Assembly: GCA_046597455.1 (NCBI GenBank)
Contig: JBKJKJ010000064.1
Coordinates: forward strand, 1-18,929
Source of the DNA: JAQGMV01 sp046597455
Lineage (GTDB): Bacteria > Pseudomonadota > Gammaproteobacteria > Burkholderiales > SG8-41
Length of the DNA stretch: 18,929 nucleotides
Direction of reading: 5' to 3'
Positions 1 to 6,122 of the stretch are shown here, piece by piece. The translations under genes were made by a program, and so were the position numbers. The notes under the pieces were generated by a model. It ran no database searches. It saw only the letters and a program-made list of their open reading frames with translations, and was not told the DNA's origin. Position 1 is the first letter of the stretch. Each line of letters opens with the position of its first letter.

Positions 1-74
1 GTGCGTCTTCGGTCTTCACCAGAGCGGCATCCCACCTTACCACCACTGCACCGCCCGTTTCTCCATCTCGTCTT

Positions 75-93
75 GGCCCGCCCGCGGCGGGCC
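75..93. terminator. GC-rich hairpin, possible terminator of an upstream gene
   Basis: GGCCCGCC and GGCGGGCC form a perfect 8-bp inverted repeat around a 3-nt CGC loop, followed by TTACC. No long T-run follows, so it may be only a structured spacer. It lies before the tandem repeat and well upstream of the first gene start, so it could end transcription coming from outside the window. Function is inference. Confidence 0.3.
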
Positions 94-101
94 TTACCCC
101 G

Positions 102-245
102 CTCAGGACGAACGGGGGGGTGGGCTCAGGGCGAACGGGGTGGTGGTAGTCAGGGCGAAGGGGGTGGTTGGGTTCAGGGCGAACGGGCTGGTTGGGTTCA
201 GGACGAGCGGGTTGGCTGGGCGCAGGGCGAACGGCGTGGTTGGCT
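102..245. repeat. Six-unit 24-nt imperfect tandem repeat
   Basis: Six units occur with the core CAGGGCGAACGG followed by a G/T-rich stretch; the TCAGG starts lie at 103, 126, 150, 174, 198 and 222, so the period is 24 nt except for one 23-nt first unit. Because the period is a multiple of three the frame stays open upstream of the Bug gene and would read as degenerate WVQGERAG octapeptides, but a strong ribosome-binding site and a signal peptide place the true start at 331. The first unit (GCTCAGGACGAACGG) resembles a short intergenic repeat I have seen widely in proteobacteria; that resemblance is from memory. Confidence 0.85.
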
Positions 246-330
246 TCGGGAGCACGGGTTGCCGGCCGCATCGTCGCCGGCGCACTACAGCCGGCGGTCG
301 GCTATCATGAGCGCTTCCCGAGGAGGCGCC

Positions 331-1332
331 ATGAAAAACAGTCCAGCTCGTATCGTCCTGCGAAGAGCAAGTGCGTGTGTGTGTGCGATTGCGTTCGCTG
401 TCGCTGCGCCCGTCGTATTCGCCCAGGCGTCTTACCCCACTCAGCAGATCAGGCTCATCTGCGCCTTTCCGGCCGGCGGCGGCACCGATCTCACGGCGCG
501 GCTCCTCGCCGAGCAGATGCAGAAGATCCTCGGGCAGACCGTGGTGGTCGACAACCGGGCAGGCGCGAGCGGCATGATCGGCACCGACGCTGCGGCAAAG
601 TCGAAACCGGATGGTTACACGCTTCTGGTCGCATCCGGCGAGATGGCGCTCAACCCGCATCTCTATCCCAAGATCGCGTACGACTGGGACCGCGATATCC
701 AGCCGATCACGCTGCTCGTGAAAGTGCCGAACGTGATGGCTGTGAACATGGACGTGCCGGTGAAGAGCGTCGCGGAGCTCGTTGCTTACGCGAAGCAGAA
801 CCCCGGCAAGCTCACCTTCTCTTCGAGCGGTGTCGGCAACCCTCAGCAGCTCACCGGCGAGCTTTTCAACAAGATGGCCGGGGTCGATGTGCGGCACGTT
901 CCCTACAAAGGCGCGGCACCGCAGCTCGCCGCAGTCGCGGGCAAGGAAGTGACGCTGACTTACGTGAGCATCGGCGCCGCCAAGCCGTTCATCGACGGAC
1001 AGCGTATCCGGCCCATCGGCGTCACCTCGCTCACGCGCGTGGCAGCGCTCCCCGACGTGCCCGCCATCGCGGAGTACGCACCGCTCGCAGGTTTCGAGCT
1101 CGTGAACTTCTTCGGTTTCTTCGGTCCGGCGGGATTGCCCGATCCCGTCCTGCGCCGGCTCAACGCAACGGCGATGCAGGTCATGAAGCAGCCTGAGCTC
1201 GTGGCGAAGTTCAGGAGCCTCGGCTTCGAGCCCGCGGCGAACACCCCGGAGGAGTTCCGCACGTTCATCCGCAACGAGTCGGCGAAGTTCCGCAAGATCA
1301 TCGCCGACGCCGGCGTGAAGCTTTCGGAGTAG
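331..1332 (+). CDS. Bug/TctC-family tripartite tricarboxylate transporter substrate-binding protein (copy 1)
   Basis: This 333-residue protein is a periplasmic receptor of the Bug (TctC) family, which binds small carboxylates or related ligands and hands them to a TctAB membrane complex. An N-terminal signal peptide (RR near residue 11, hydrophobic to about 30, likely cleavage after VFA at 31) precedes a mature start of SYPTQ. Family landmarks are the FPAGGGTDL loop near residue 50, VVVDNRAGASGMIGTDAAAKS with PDGYTL, and HVPYKGAAP. The ATG at 331 is chosen because AGGAGG sits just upstream and the signal peptide starts there; the open frame continues to base 1 only because of the 24-nt repeat. 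Length is normal for the family. No tctA or tctB lies nearby, so this is an orphan receptor; its ligand cannot be read from sequence. It is followed after 67 nt by the GST gene in the same direction. Confidence 0.95.
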   Translation: MKNSPARIVLRRASACVCAIAFAVAAPVVFAQASYPTQQIRLICAFPAGGGTDLTARLLAEQMQKILGQTVVVDNRAGASGMIGTDAAAKSKPDGYTLLVASGEMALNPHLYPKIAYDWDRDIQPITLLVKVPNVMAVNMDVPVKSVAELVAYAKQNPGKLTFSSSGVGNPQQLTGELFNKMAGVDVRHVPYKGAAPQLAAVAGKEVTLTYVSIGAAKPFIDGQRIRPIGVTSLTRVAALPDVPAIAEYAPLAGFELVNFFGFFGPAGLPDPVLRRLNATAMQVMKQPELVAKFRSLGFEPAANTPEEFRTFIRNESAKFRKIIADAGVKLSE

Positions 1333-1399
1333 GCCCTGCACACGTATTCGTGTCAGGCATTCCGGATTTCATGATTCTTATCGACTACAGGAGATTTCC

Positions 1400-2122
1400 A
1401 TGATCGAGCTGCATTCGTCCCCCACGCCCAACGGCCAGAAGGTCATGATCATGCTCGAAGAGGCCGGCCTGGAATGGAAACACTTCGACATCAATATCCG
1501 CCTCGGTGACCAGTTCACTGCCGAGTATCTGAAACTCTCACCGAACAACAAGATCCCGACCATCGTGGACCCCGACGGTCCGGGCGGCGGGCGCTATACG
1601 ATGATGGAGTCGGGCGCGATCCTGTTCTACCTCGCCGAGAAGACGGGCAAGTTCCTGCCGAAAGACGCACGCAAGCGCTACGACACGATGCAGTGGCTGA
1701 TTTTCCAGATGGGACACGTCGGCCCCATGTTCGGCCAGGCGAACCACTTCAACAATTACGCGAAAGACAAGATCCAGTACGCGATCGACCGCTATAACAA
1801 CGAGTCGATACGCCTTTACCGCGTGCTCGACAACCGGGCGCGAGACAGCGCGTGGATCGGCTGCGACGAATACACGATCGCCGACATGGCGATCTACCCG
1901 TGGACCAAAGGCCACAAGGATCGCGGCATCGACAAGGCGGGTTACCCGAACTTCATGCGCTGGTTCGAAGCGATGGAAGCGCGGCCCGCGGTGCAGCGGA
2001 ACAACAAGATGGCGGCCGAGATTCGCGAGCGCATGGCCAAAGCGGCCGAAGGGAAGAGCGCGATCAACATGTTCGACACCAAGGACAACGCCGAGCGGCT
2101 CGCGCAGGCGACAAAGGCCTGA
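1400..2122 (+). CDS. Glutathione S-transferase family protein (YfcG/YghU, Nu-class-like)
   Basis: The 240-residue product has the thioredoxin-fold N-domain and all-helical C-domain of cytosolic GSTs. T9-P10-N11 matches the TPNG loop of YfcG-type (Nu class) enzymes, where Thr and Asn replace the usual catalytic Tyr/Ser/Cys and contact glutathione; NKIPT (50-54) holds the cis-proline and MESGAI (69-74) the Glu-Ser pair that binds the gamma-glutamyl group. QWLIFQMGHVGPMFGQ (98-113) is the typical start of the C-domain in this subgroup. Known members act as glutathione-disulfide reductases or peroxidases; the substrate here is unknown. AGGAG lies just before ATG 1400. It follows the Bug gene co-directionally and may share its transcript. 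The C-terminal tail after about residue 205 is charged and slightly longer than in YfcG. Confidence 0.92.
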   Translation: MIELHSSPTPNGQKVMIMLEEAGLEWKHFDINIRLGDQFTAEYLKLSPNNKIPTIVDPDGPGGGRYTMMESGAILFYLAEKTGKFLPKDARKRYDTMQWLIFQMGHVGPMFGQANHFNNYAKDKIQYAIDRYNNESIRLYRVLDNRARDSAWIGCDEYTIADMAIYPWTKGHKDRGIDKAGYPNFMRWFEAMEARPAVQRNNKMAAEIRERMAKAAEGKSAINMFDTKDNAERLAQATKA

Positions 2123-2183
2123 AGGGCGCTTCACACGCACTGCCGGCACCTCGCCCGTCGTGCCGCGCCCGGTCCGGAATCCG

Positions 2184-2228
2184 GTGCCTTCGGGCGGGTC
2201 GGTGTGGACGTTTGCGGTGGTGGACTAG
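2184..2228 (+). pseudogene. C-terminal scrap of a PQQ-dependent dehydrogenase
   Basis: In one frame this short stretch reads VPSGGSVWTFAVVD and stops at TAG 2226-2228. The larger PQQ-dehydrogenase remnant near 4485-4530 carries almost the same sequence (VPSGGSVWTFAVGDE), and the two DNA stretches are nearly identical over about 35 nt. The motif PSGGS-W-FA is typical of the last strand of quinoprotein alcohol dehydrogenases. So a second, older copy of the same 3' end survives here between the GST and Bug gene 2. Confidence 0.6.
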
Positions 2229-2236
2229 CGCTCGTC

Positions 2237-2271
2237 ATTCCGGACGCATCCGCCAGGATGCGATCCGGAAT
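2237..2271. terminator. Long hairpin after the GST gene (REP-like / terminator-like)
   Basis: ATTCCGGACGCATCC is followed after a short loop by GGATGCGATCCGGAAT; the arms match over 15 positions with one bulged base. A TCTATTTTGA stretch follows. It could terminate the Bug1-GST transcript or be one copy of a dispersed palindromic repeat, since arms of this type (ATTCCGGA...GGATGCG) recur in proteobacterial intergenic DNA. Only one copy was noticed in this window. Confidence 0.5.
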
Positions 2272-2298
2272 CTATTTTGACTCTCGGCAGGAGTAGCA

Positions 2299-2331
2299 AT
2301 GGCCGGATCGACCCTCGTGCAATCGCCATGA
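2299..2331 (+). CDS. 10-residue leader ORF overlapping the start of Bug gene 2
   Basis: ATG 2299 is preceded at good spacing by GGCAGGAG, the best ribosome-binding site in the region, yet it opens only a ten-codon frame (MAGSTLVQSP). Its TGA (2329-2331) overlaps the ATG of the downstream signal-peptide ORF at 2328 in an ATGA junction. The Bug gene itself has no good Shine-Dalgarno, so ribosomes probably reach it by termination-reinitiation. Alternatively the small frame is the old start of the gene put out of frame by an indel. The arrangement is seen; the mechanism is inferred. Confidence 0.45.
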   Translation: MAGSTLVQSP

Positions 2332-3290
2332 AATCCCTGCTCGCGGCCGCCGCAGTCCTCGCTTCGCTCGCACCCGCGCATGCGCAGACGACGTACCCGG
2401 CCCGGCCGATCCGCTGGATCGTGCCGTTCACGCCCGGCGGATCGGCCGATATCTTCGCCCGCCCCCTCGCGCAGAAGATGAGCGAGTCCATGGGGCAGCA
2501 GGTGGTCGTCGAGAACCGCCCGGGCTCGGGTGGCGTCATCGGTACCGAGGCCGCCGCGAAGGCGCCGGCCGACGGCTACACGCTGATGATGGGCCTCACC
2601 GCGAACATCGCGGTCAATCCCGCGCTGTATACGAAGCTGCCTTACGACCCGCTGCGTGACTTCGCGCCGGTGACGCTCGTCGCCTCGCAGCCTTATGCGC
2701 TCGTCGTTACGCCGTCGCTGCCGGCAGCCGACGCGAAGGCGCTCATCGCGCTTGCCCGCGCGAAACCTCGCGAGCTCGCTTACGTGTCGATGGGCAGCGG
2801 CAGCATGGGGCATCTTGCGGGAGAGCTGTTCGCATCGATGGCCGGCGTCAAGCTGCTGCACGTCCCCTACCGGACGCAGGGTCAGGCGATGACCGATCTC
2901 GTCTCCGGCCAGACGCAGCTGCATTTTCTCGGCGTCGCATCGGCGCTGCCGCACGTCAAATCGGGCAAGCTTCGTGCGATCGCCGTCAGCGGCCTCAAGC
3001 GTTCGCCGGCGATGCCCGACGTGCCGACCGTCTCCGAATCGGCGGTGAAAGGCTTCGACGTGACCGGCTGGTACGGCGCCTTCGTTCCTGCGGGCACGCC
3101 GCAGGACATCATCGCGCGTCTCCACAAGGAGATCGTCCACGCGTTGTCGCTGCCCGACGTGCGCGAGCGGCTGCTGCGCGAAGGCGCCGAGCTCGGCGGC
3201 AACTCGCCGCGCGAATTCGATGCCTTCGTCCGCAGCGAGATGGCGAAGTGGGCGAAAGTCGTCAAGCTCTCCGGTGCGAAAGCCGAATGA
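2328..3290 (+). CDS. Bug/TctC-family substrate-binding protein (copy 2)
   Basis: The 320-residue protein has a signal peptide (MKSLLAAAAVLASLAPAHA, cleavage after residue 19) and a mature start of QTTYPARPIRW. Family landmarks are VPFTPGGSADIFAR (32-45), VVVENRPGSGGVIGTEAAAKA, ADGYTL, LPYDPLRDFAPVTLVA and HVPYRTQGQAMTDLVSG; here the usual HVPYKG is HVPYRT, which changes a residue next to the binding site. The start at 2328 is chosen for the signal peptide; the longer in-frame TTG at 2277 would place a charged extension before it. Translation is probably coupled to the leader ORF. The alpha/beta hydrolase gene follows after 25 nt, so the two likely form one unit in which the receptor captures the compound the enzyme family acts on. 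The ligand is unknown. Confidence 0.95.
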   Translation: MKSLLAAAAVLASLAPAHAQTTYPARPIRWIVPFTPGGSADIFARPLAQKMSESMGQQVVVENRPGSGGVIGTEAAAKAPADGYTLMMGLTANIAVNPALYTKLPYDPLRDFAPVTLVASQPYALVVTPSLPAADAKALIALARAKPRELAYVSMGSGSMGHLAGELFASMAGVKLLHVPYRTQGQAMTDLVSGQTQLHFLGVASALPHVKSGKLRAIAVSGLKRSPAMPDVPTVSESAVKGFDVTGWYGAFVPAGTPQDIIARLHKEIVHALSLPDVRERLLREGAELGGNSPREFDAFVRSEMAKWAKVVKLSGAKAE

Positions 3291-3315
3291 CAGCTTCAAA
3301 GAAAGTATCCGACCC

Positions 3316-4161
3316 ATGCCGACGCTGAAGCTCCCCGATCTCGAAATGCATTACGAGGTCGACGACTACACCGACCCGTGGACCCGACCCGAGACGGTTC
3401 TGATGCTGCACGGCAACGCCGAGAGCTCGCTGGCATGGTATGCGTGGGTGCCGCATTTCGCGCGCCGCTATCGCGTGGTGCGGCCGGACCGCCGCGGGTT
3501 CGGGCAATCGACGGCGATGCCGGCCGATTTCCCGTGGACGTTCGACGTGCTGATCGACGATCACATTCGCCTGATGGATTCGCTCGGCATCGAACGCTTC
3601 CATCTCGTCTCGGCGAAGTGGGGCGGCACGCTCGCGCGCGTCTTTGCCGCCCGCCGGCCCGACCGCGTCGCGACGCTCACCGTCGCCGGCACGCCCGCGG
3701 CCGCGCGCCCCGGCGGCGACATCATCCCCAAGCTCGTCTCGGAGTTCCAGACGCGCGGCATCGAGGATTGGGTGAAGCGCACGATGGGCCTGCGCCTGGG
3801 CTCGAGCTTTCCGCCCGAGGCCGTGAGCTACTGGATCGATTTCATGTCGCGCGCGCCGGTGTCGACGCTGATCGGATTCCAGCCGATCAACTATGCGGAC
3901 ATCAGCGACGACGTGGCGAACATCCGCTGCCCGACGCTCGTCATCACGACCGAAGGCAGCGGCCTCGCGTCGATCGAGGAAAACCGCGCGTGGCAGGAGC
4001 GTATCCCCAATTCACGTCTGCTCGTGCTGCCGGGGGATTCGTATCATGTCGCGCTGACGGACGCGGATAGGTGTGCGGGGGCCACGGTGGAGTTTATTGA
4101 GGGAAGTGGGGGGGCATTGAGGCAAGCTGAACGATCCAAGCGCGGGAAGAAAGTTAACTGA
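3316..4161 (+). CDS. Alpha/beta-fold hydrolase-like protein with Lys at the nucleophile elbow
   Basis: The 281-residue protein has the alpha/beta-hydrolase fold: LMLHGNAES (29-37) is the HG oxyanion loop, RVVRPDRRGFGQS (53-65) is the typical strand-turn with the R-G-FG-S motif, and the elbow strand reads HLVSAKWGGTLA (96-107). In active members the elbow is G-x-S-x-G; here it is S-A-K-W-G, so Lys101 occupies the nucleophile position. His244 in DSYHVAL is at the catalytic histidine position, and VITTEGSG (209-216) offers a Glu where the acid normally lies. It may be a non-hydrolytic or Lys-based member rather than a broken one, since the rest of the reading frame is intact. The last 30 codons (after about 4070) are G-rich and unlike the rest, so the C-terminus may be altered. 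The ribosome-binding site is weak, consistent with coupling to Bug gene 2. Confidence 0.85.
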   Translation: MPTLKLPDLEMHYEVDDYTDPWTRPETVLMLHGNAESSLAWYAWVPHFARRYRVVRPDRRGFGQSTAMPADFPWTFDVLIDDHIRLMDSLGIERFHLVSAKWGGTLARVFAARRPDRVATLTVAGTPAAARPGGDIIPKLVSEFQTRGIEDWVKRTMGLRLGSSFPPEAVSYWIDFMSRAPVSTLIGFQPINYADISDDVANIRCPTLVITTEGSGLASIEENRAWQERIPNSRLLVLPGDSYHVALTDADRCAGATVEFIEGSGGALRQAERSKRGKKVN

Positions 4162-4167
4162 GCGAAT

Positions 4168-4573
4168 CGTATCGACTGGTGGCGAAGACTTCGAGGGTTA
4201 CGATGAGGGGATGGCCTTGCTCACCGGCAAGCGCAAGTGGCAGATCAAGCTCACCAACCACGTCTAGCAGGCCGGCATGCTCGCAACCGACGGCGGGCTC
4301 GTCTTCACCGGCCGCATGATCGGCGAATTCATAGCGATCGACGAAGCGACGGGCAAGGTGCTGTGGCAGTTCCAGACCGGATCCGGAATCAACGCGCCGC
4401 CGATCACTTACACGTACAAAGGCAAGCAGTACGTGAGCGTGCTGTCGGGTGTCGCGGGTGATGCGCGGGGGAGAAGAGCGGCGCCGGACGTGCCTTCGGG
4501 CGGATCGGTTTGGACGTTTGCGGTGGGGGATGAGGTAGCGGCGCCGGAAGTGTTCGGCAGTGATTGCGTTTGA
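4168..4573 (+). pseudogene. PQQ-dependent alcohol dehydrogenase, C-terminal remnant with an in-frame TAG
   Basis: One frame reads GMALLTGKRKWQIK, then a TAG at 4265-4267, then AGMLATDGGLVFTG, FIAIDEATGKVLWQFQTG, INAPPITYTYKGKQYVSV and PSGGSVWTFAVGDE before TGA 4571-4573. These are the last tryptophan-docking propeller blades of quinoprotein (PQQ) alcohol dehydrogenases: the TGK-LWQFQTG repeat and the GKQYV strand are characteristic. The TAG falls where members usually carry Trp before the G-x-LAT-GGLVF segment, so it is probably a TGG to TAG change. The N-terminal catalytic part, about 500 residues, is absent. It starts just after the hydrolase stop and gives no functional enzyme. Confidence 0.85.
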
Positions 4574-4601
4574 GAGACCTGGCTCGTGTCGAAATCATCG
4601 T

Positions 4602-4627
4602 CTTTATCGTAACGCGTTACGATAAAG
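4602..4627. promoter_or_regulatory. 26-bp perfect palindrome, operator-like
   Basis: CTTTATCGTAACG is followed directly by its exact reverse complement with no spacer, giving 26 bp of uninterrupted dyad symmetry centred on the CGCG at the middle. Perfect symmetry of this length without a loop is expected of a dimeric repressor site rather than a terminator. It is followed by GGGGAGA and a 13-codon frame at 4640. From memory, TAACGCGTTA-centred palindromes occur ahead of HigBA-type toxin-antitoxin operons; two HigA-like antitoxin tails occur elsewhere in this window, but no toxin-antitoxin genes follow here, so it may be an orphaned operator. Confidence 0.6.
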
Positions 4628-4639
4628 GGGAGACATTCG

Positions 4640-4681
4640 ATGTTGGGGCTGGGTCCCTTCGCAAACACCGCTTCCGAATGA
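4640..4681 (+). CDS. Tiny ORF behind the palindrome (13 codons), unrecognised
   Basis: ATG 4640 sits about 7 nt after GGGGAG and opens MLGLGPFANTASE before TGA. The palindrome, ribosome-binding site and short frame together look like the truncated front end of a repressor-controlled operon. No homology is recognised, and chance occurrence of such a short frame is quite possible. Confidence 0.2.
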   Translation: MLGLGPFANTASE

Positions 4682-4707
4682 CACGTCGAACGCCATTAGC
4701 GCAGGCC

Positions 4708-4870
4708 GGCCATACTGCTATCGGCCAAGTCCGGACGGTCAGCGTCGCTTTCGGCAATGACTGCTCCTCGGCCAGTGCTGCCAACCACCGTGCGTTGTTC
4801 CGGTCTGCAATGAGTTGGTTACCTGCCGTTCAGACGTAAATCGATTCGAACGGCAGCTCTTCGATCGGGC
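4708..4870 (-). repeat. Dispersed hairpin repeat, copy A (inverted orientation)
   Basis: Read on the minus strand this segment closely matches 9306-9470 and 11332-11450. It begins CGATCGA-GAGCTGCCGTTCG, contains CTGCCGTTC and GAACGGCAG as a perfect 9-bp inverted repeat (plus-strand positions 4823-4831 and 4848-4856), and continues GGTAACCAA then GCAGCACTGGCCGA. The match to copy B extends with more divergence to near 4708. Open frames that run into it end in RLNGR on both orientations, a by-product of the repeat and not a protein family. Confidence 0.8.
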
Positions 4871-4916
4871 GCACGCGAACTCCCGACCCGAAGCAGAGAA
4901 GTGGGCTTCGCAAATC

Positions 4917-5413
4917 TGAACAGCGTATAAGTGGAAACTCCGGGTATAAAGCCGGACCGAGATCGGTCTGGCAGCAAGGACTTTTTGATCGTCAAGAAGA
5001 AGGCATCAGGTCGGCGCACTCGCCGCACCCACAATCGAGCATTCAAGGCCCGCGTAGCGTTGGCAGCGCTGCGGGAAGATCGCACCTTGGCGTAGTTGTG
5101 CGAGCAGTTCGAGCTGCATCCGAACCAGATCGCCGAATGGAAGCGCCAGCTGCTTGATCGCGCTGCTGAGGTCTTTGACGGTGGCACCCGGTCCGACCCG
5201 GTGAACTTGGCGCCGCTGCACGCCAAGATCGGGCAATTGGCGCTGGAGAATGATTTTTTAGAGGGCGCGCTCACCAAGGCGGGATTGCTGAGCGAAAAGC
5301 CTCCATCGACCGTGACCACAAGCTGAGCATCACATGCCAGGCGAGCCTGCTCAACATCAGTCGGGGGATGGTGTATTACCTGCCGCAGCCGGTCGGGCCG
5401 GCCGATCTGGGTA
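4917..5413 (+). mobile_element. IS3-family insertion sequence remnant (orfA plus start of orfB)
   Basis: From 4991 a frame reads VKKKASGRRTRR, HNRAFKARVALAALRED, then TAG at 5093-5095 in place of a conserved Glu, then LCEQFELHPNQIAEWKRQLL and LAPLHAKIGQLALENDFLEGA. This is the helix-turn-helix plus leucine-zipper OrfA of IS3-family transposases. The second frame, overlapping in the usual way near 5300, gives IDRDHKLSITCQASLLNISRG and VYYLPQPVGPADL, the start of OrfB. Homology ends at about 5413, so the whole DDE integrase core is missing. TGAACAGCGTATAAGTGG at 4917 looks like the left terminal region. The element cannot transpose by itself. Confidence 0.85.
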
Positions 5414-5478
5414 GCTCATCGAGCAACGCTTCGTCAACAGCCGGACATCGTCAGACGTTAATGATTTGCTCTACGATC

Positions 5479-5628
5479 GTGCCGGTCTACGTTGGTACGA
5501 ACGTCGTCGTATATGCGTTTGCAAAAGACGACGCCAAGATTGCTGAAAGGTATTCTCGCCAGGCAGCCGACGATCAGCGTTCAGGTCATCAATGAATTTC
5601 TGAGCGTCTGCCGGATCAAGCTTGCTAC
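5479..5628 (+). pseudogene. PIN-domain (VapC-like) toxin remnant, frameshifted
   Basis: Frame one reads VYVGTNVVVYAFAKDDAKIAE; a shifted frame then continues KGILARQPTISVQVINEFLSVCRIKL. Together they match the first half of PIN-domain ribonucleases: strand one with the D-T-N motif, then the helix carrying N-E-F. The first catalytic Asp is Gly here (GTN instead of DTN) and an indel separates the two parts. The second half is gone: cobQ-derived sequence starts at 5630. No antitoxin gene is visible. It is decayed and non-functional. Confidence 0.65.
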
Positions 5629-5629
5629 G

Positions 5630-6066
5630 TCAAGCGTAGACCCACTGCTTCGGTCCGTTTCCAATCGAGGCGTCCTGTAATGCATCGCTCACGCGTTTGA
5701 TTGCGAGATCGAGCACGTGGGAGGCATCGGTTGATTCAACCGCCTGACAGCCTGCCCACGTCAAAACTGACTGTGCCGCGGGCGGGCTCATCGACAATCC
5801 GTGGGATAGGTTCCGATCACCTGTCCATCCATGGAAATCGCTCCGTCCGGACGACGACTGTCTCCAATGAAAGCGAACGGCTTGGATAAAATCGCCTTCA
5901 GTTTTGTCGTGATGGATTTCATAACCTCGCACCGTCGTCGCATCGTCAAAACTTAATTTGCGGCAAACGTTCGGCAAATGCTTCTCGTGCGCGGGCGTGG
6001 TCTCGATGTCCAGCCCGAGCCCGGGGCTCGCACCCGCCGGACCTTCAATGCCGAGCAGGTCGCGAT
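5630..6066 (-). pseudogene. cobQ: Cobyric acid synthase (CobQ/CbiP), C-terminal remnant
   Basis: The minus strand reads GIEGPAGASPGLGLDIETT, EKHLPNV, ATTVRGYEIHHDKTEG and, further on, HGLSMSPPAAQSVLTWAG. These are landmarks of the C-terminal glutamine-amidotransferase domain of cobyric acid synthase, which amidates side chains in vitamin B12 synthesis (G-YEIH and GTY-HGL with the catalytic His). Two indels are visible: DGAISMDGQVIGTY appears in another frame just before HGL, so the GTY-HGL motif is rebuilt only by shifting frame near 5805. The part upstream of GIEGPAG is not recognisable and no other cob genes are present. Stop at 5632-5630. Clearly a dead fragment. Confidence 0.75.
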
Positions 6067-6122
6067 CATCGTGCCGAGATGCTTCCCAGGTTTGTCCGTA
6101 TTCCGCGTGCTCGACCACCTCG

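Noticed and set aside
102..245. 24-nt repeats as a CRISPR array
   Set aside because: Units are contiguous with no unique spacers, and no cas genes are seen.
1..330. Long in-frame N-terminal extension of Bug gene 1 with WVQGERAG repeats
   Set aside because: A strong ribosome-binding site and classical signal peptide begin at 331; an extension would bury the signal peptide. The open frame is a by-product of the 24-nt repeat.
103..1341. Long minus-strand frames antisense to the Bug genes (for example 103-1341 and 2235-3317)
   Set aside because: They are His/Arg-rich shadows of GC-rich codons in real genes, with no recognisable motifs and no ribosome-binding sites.
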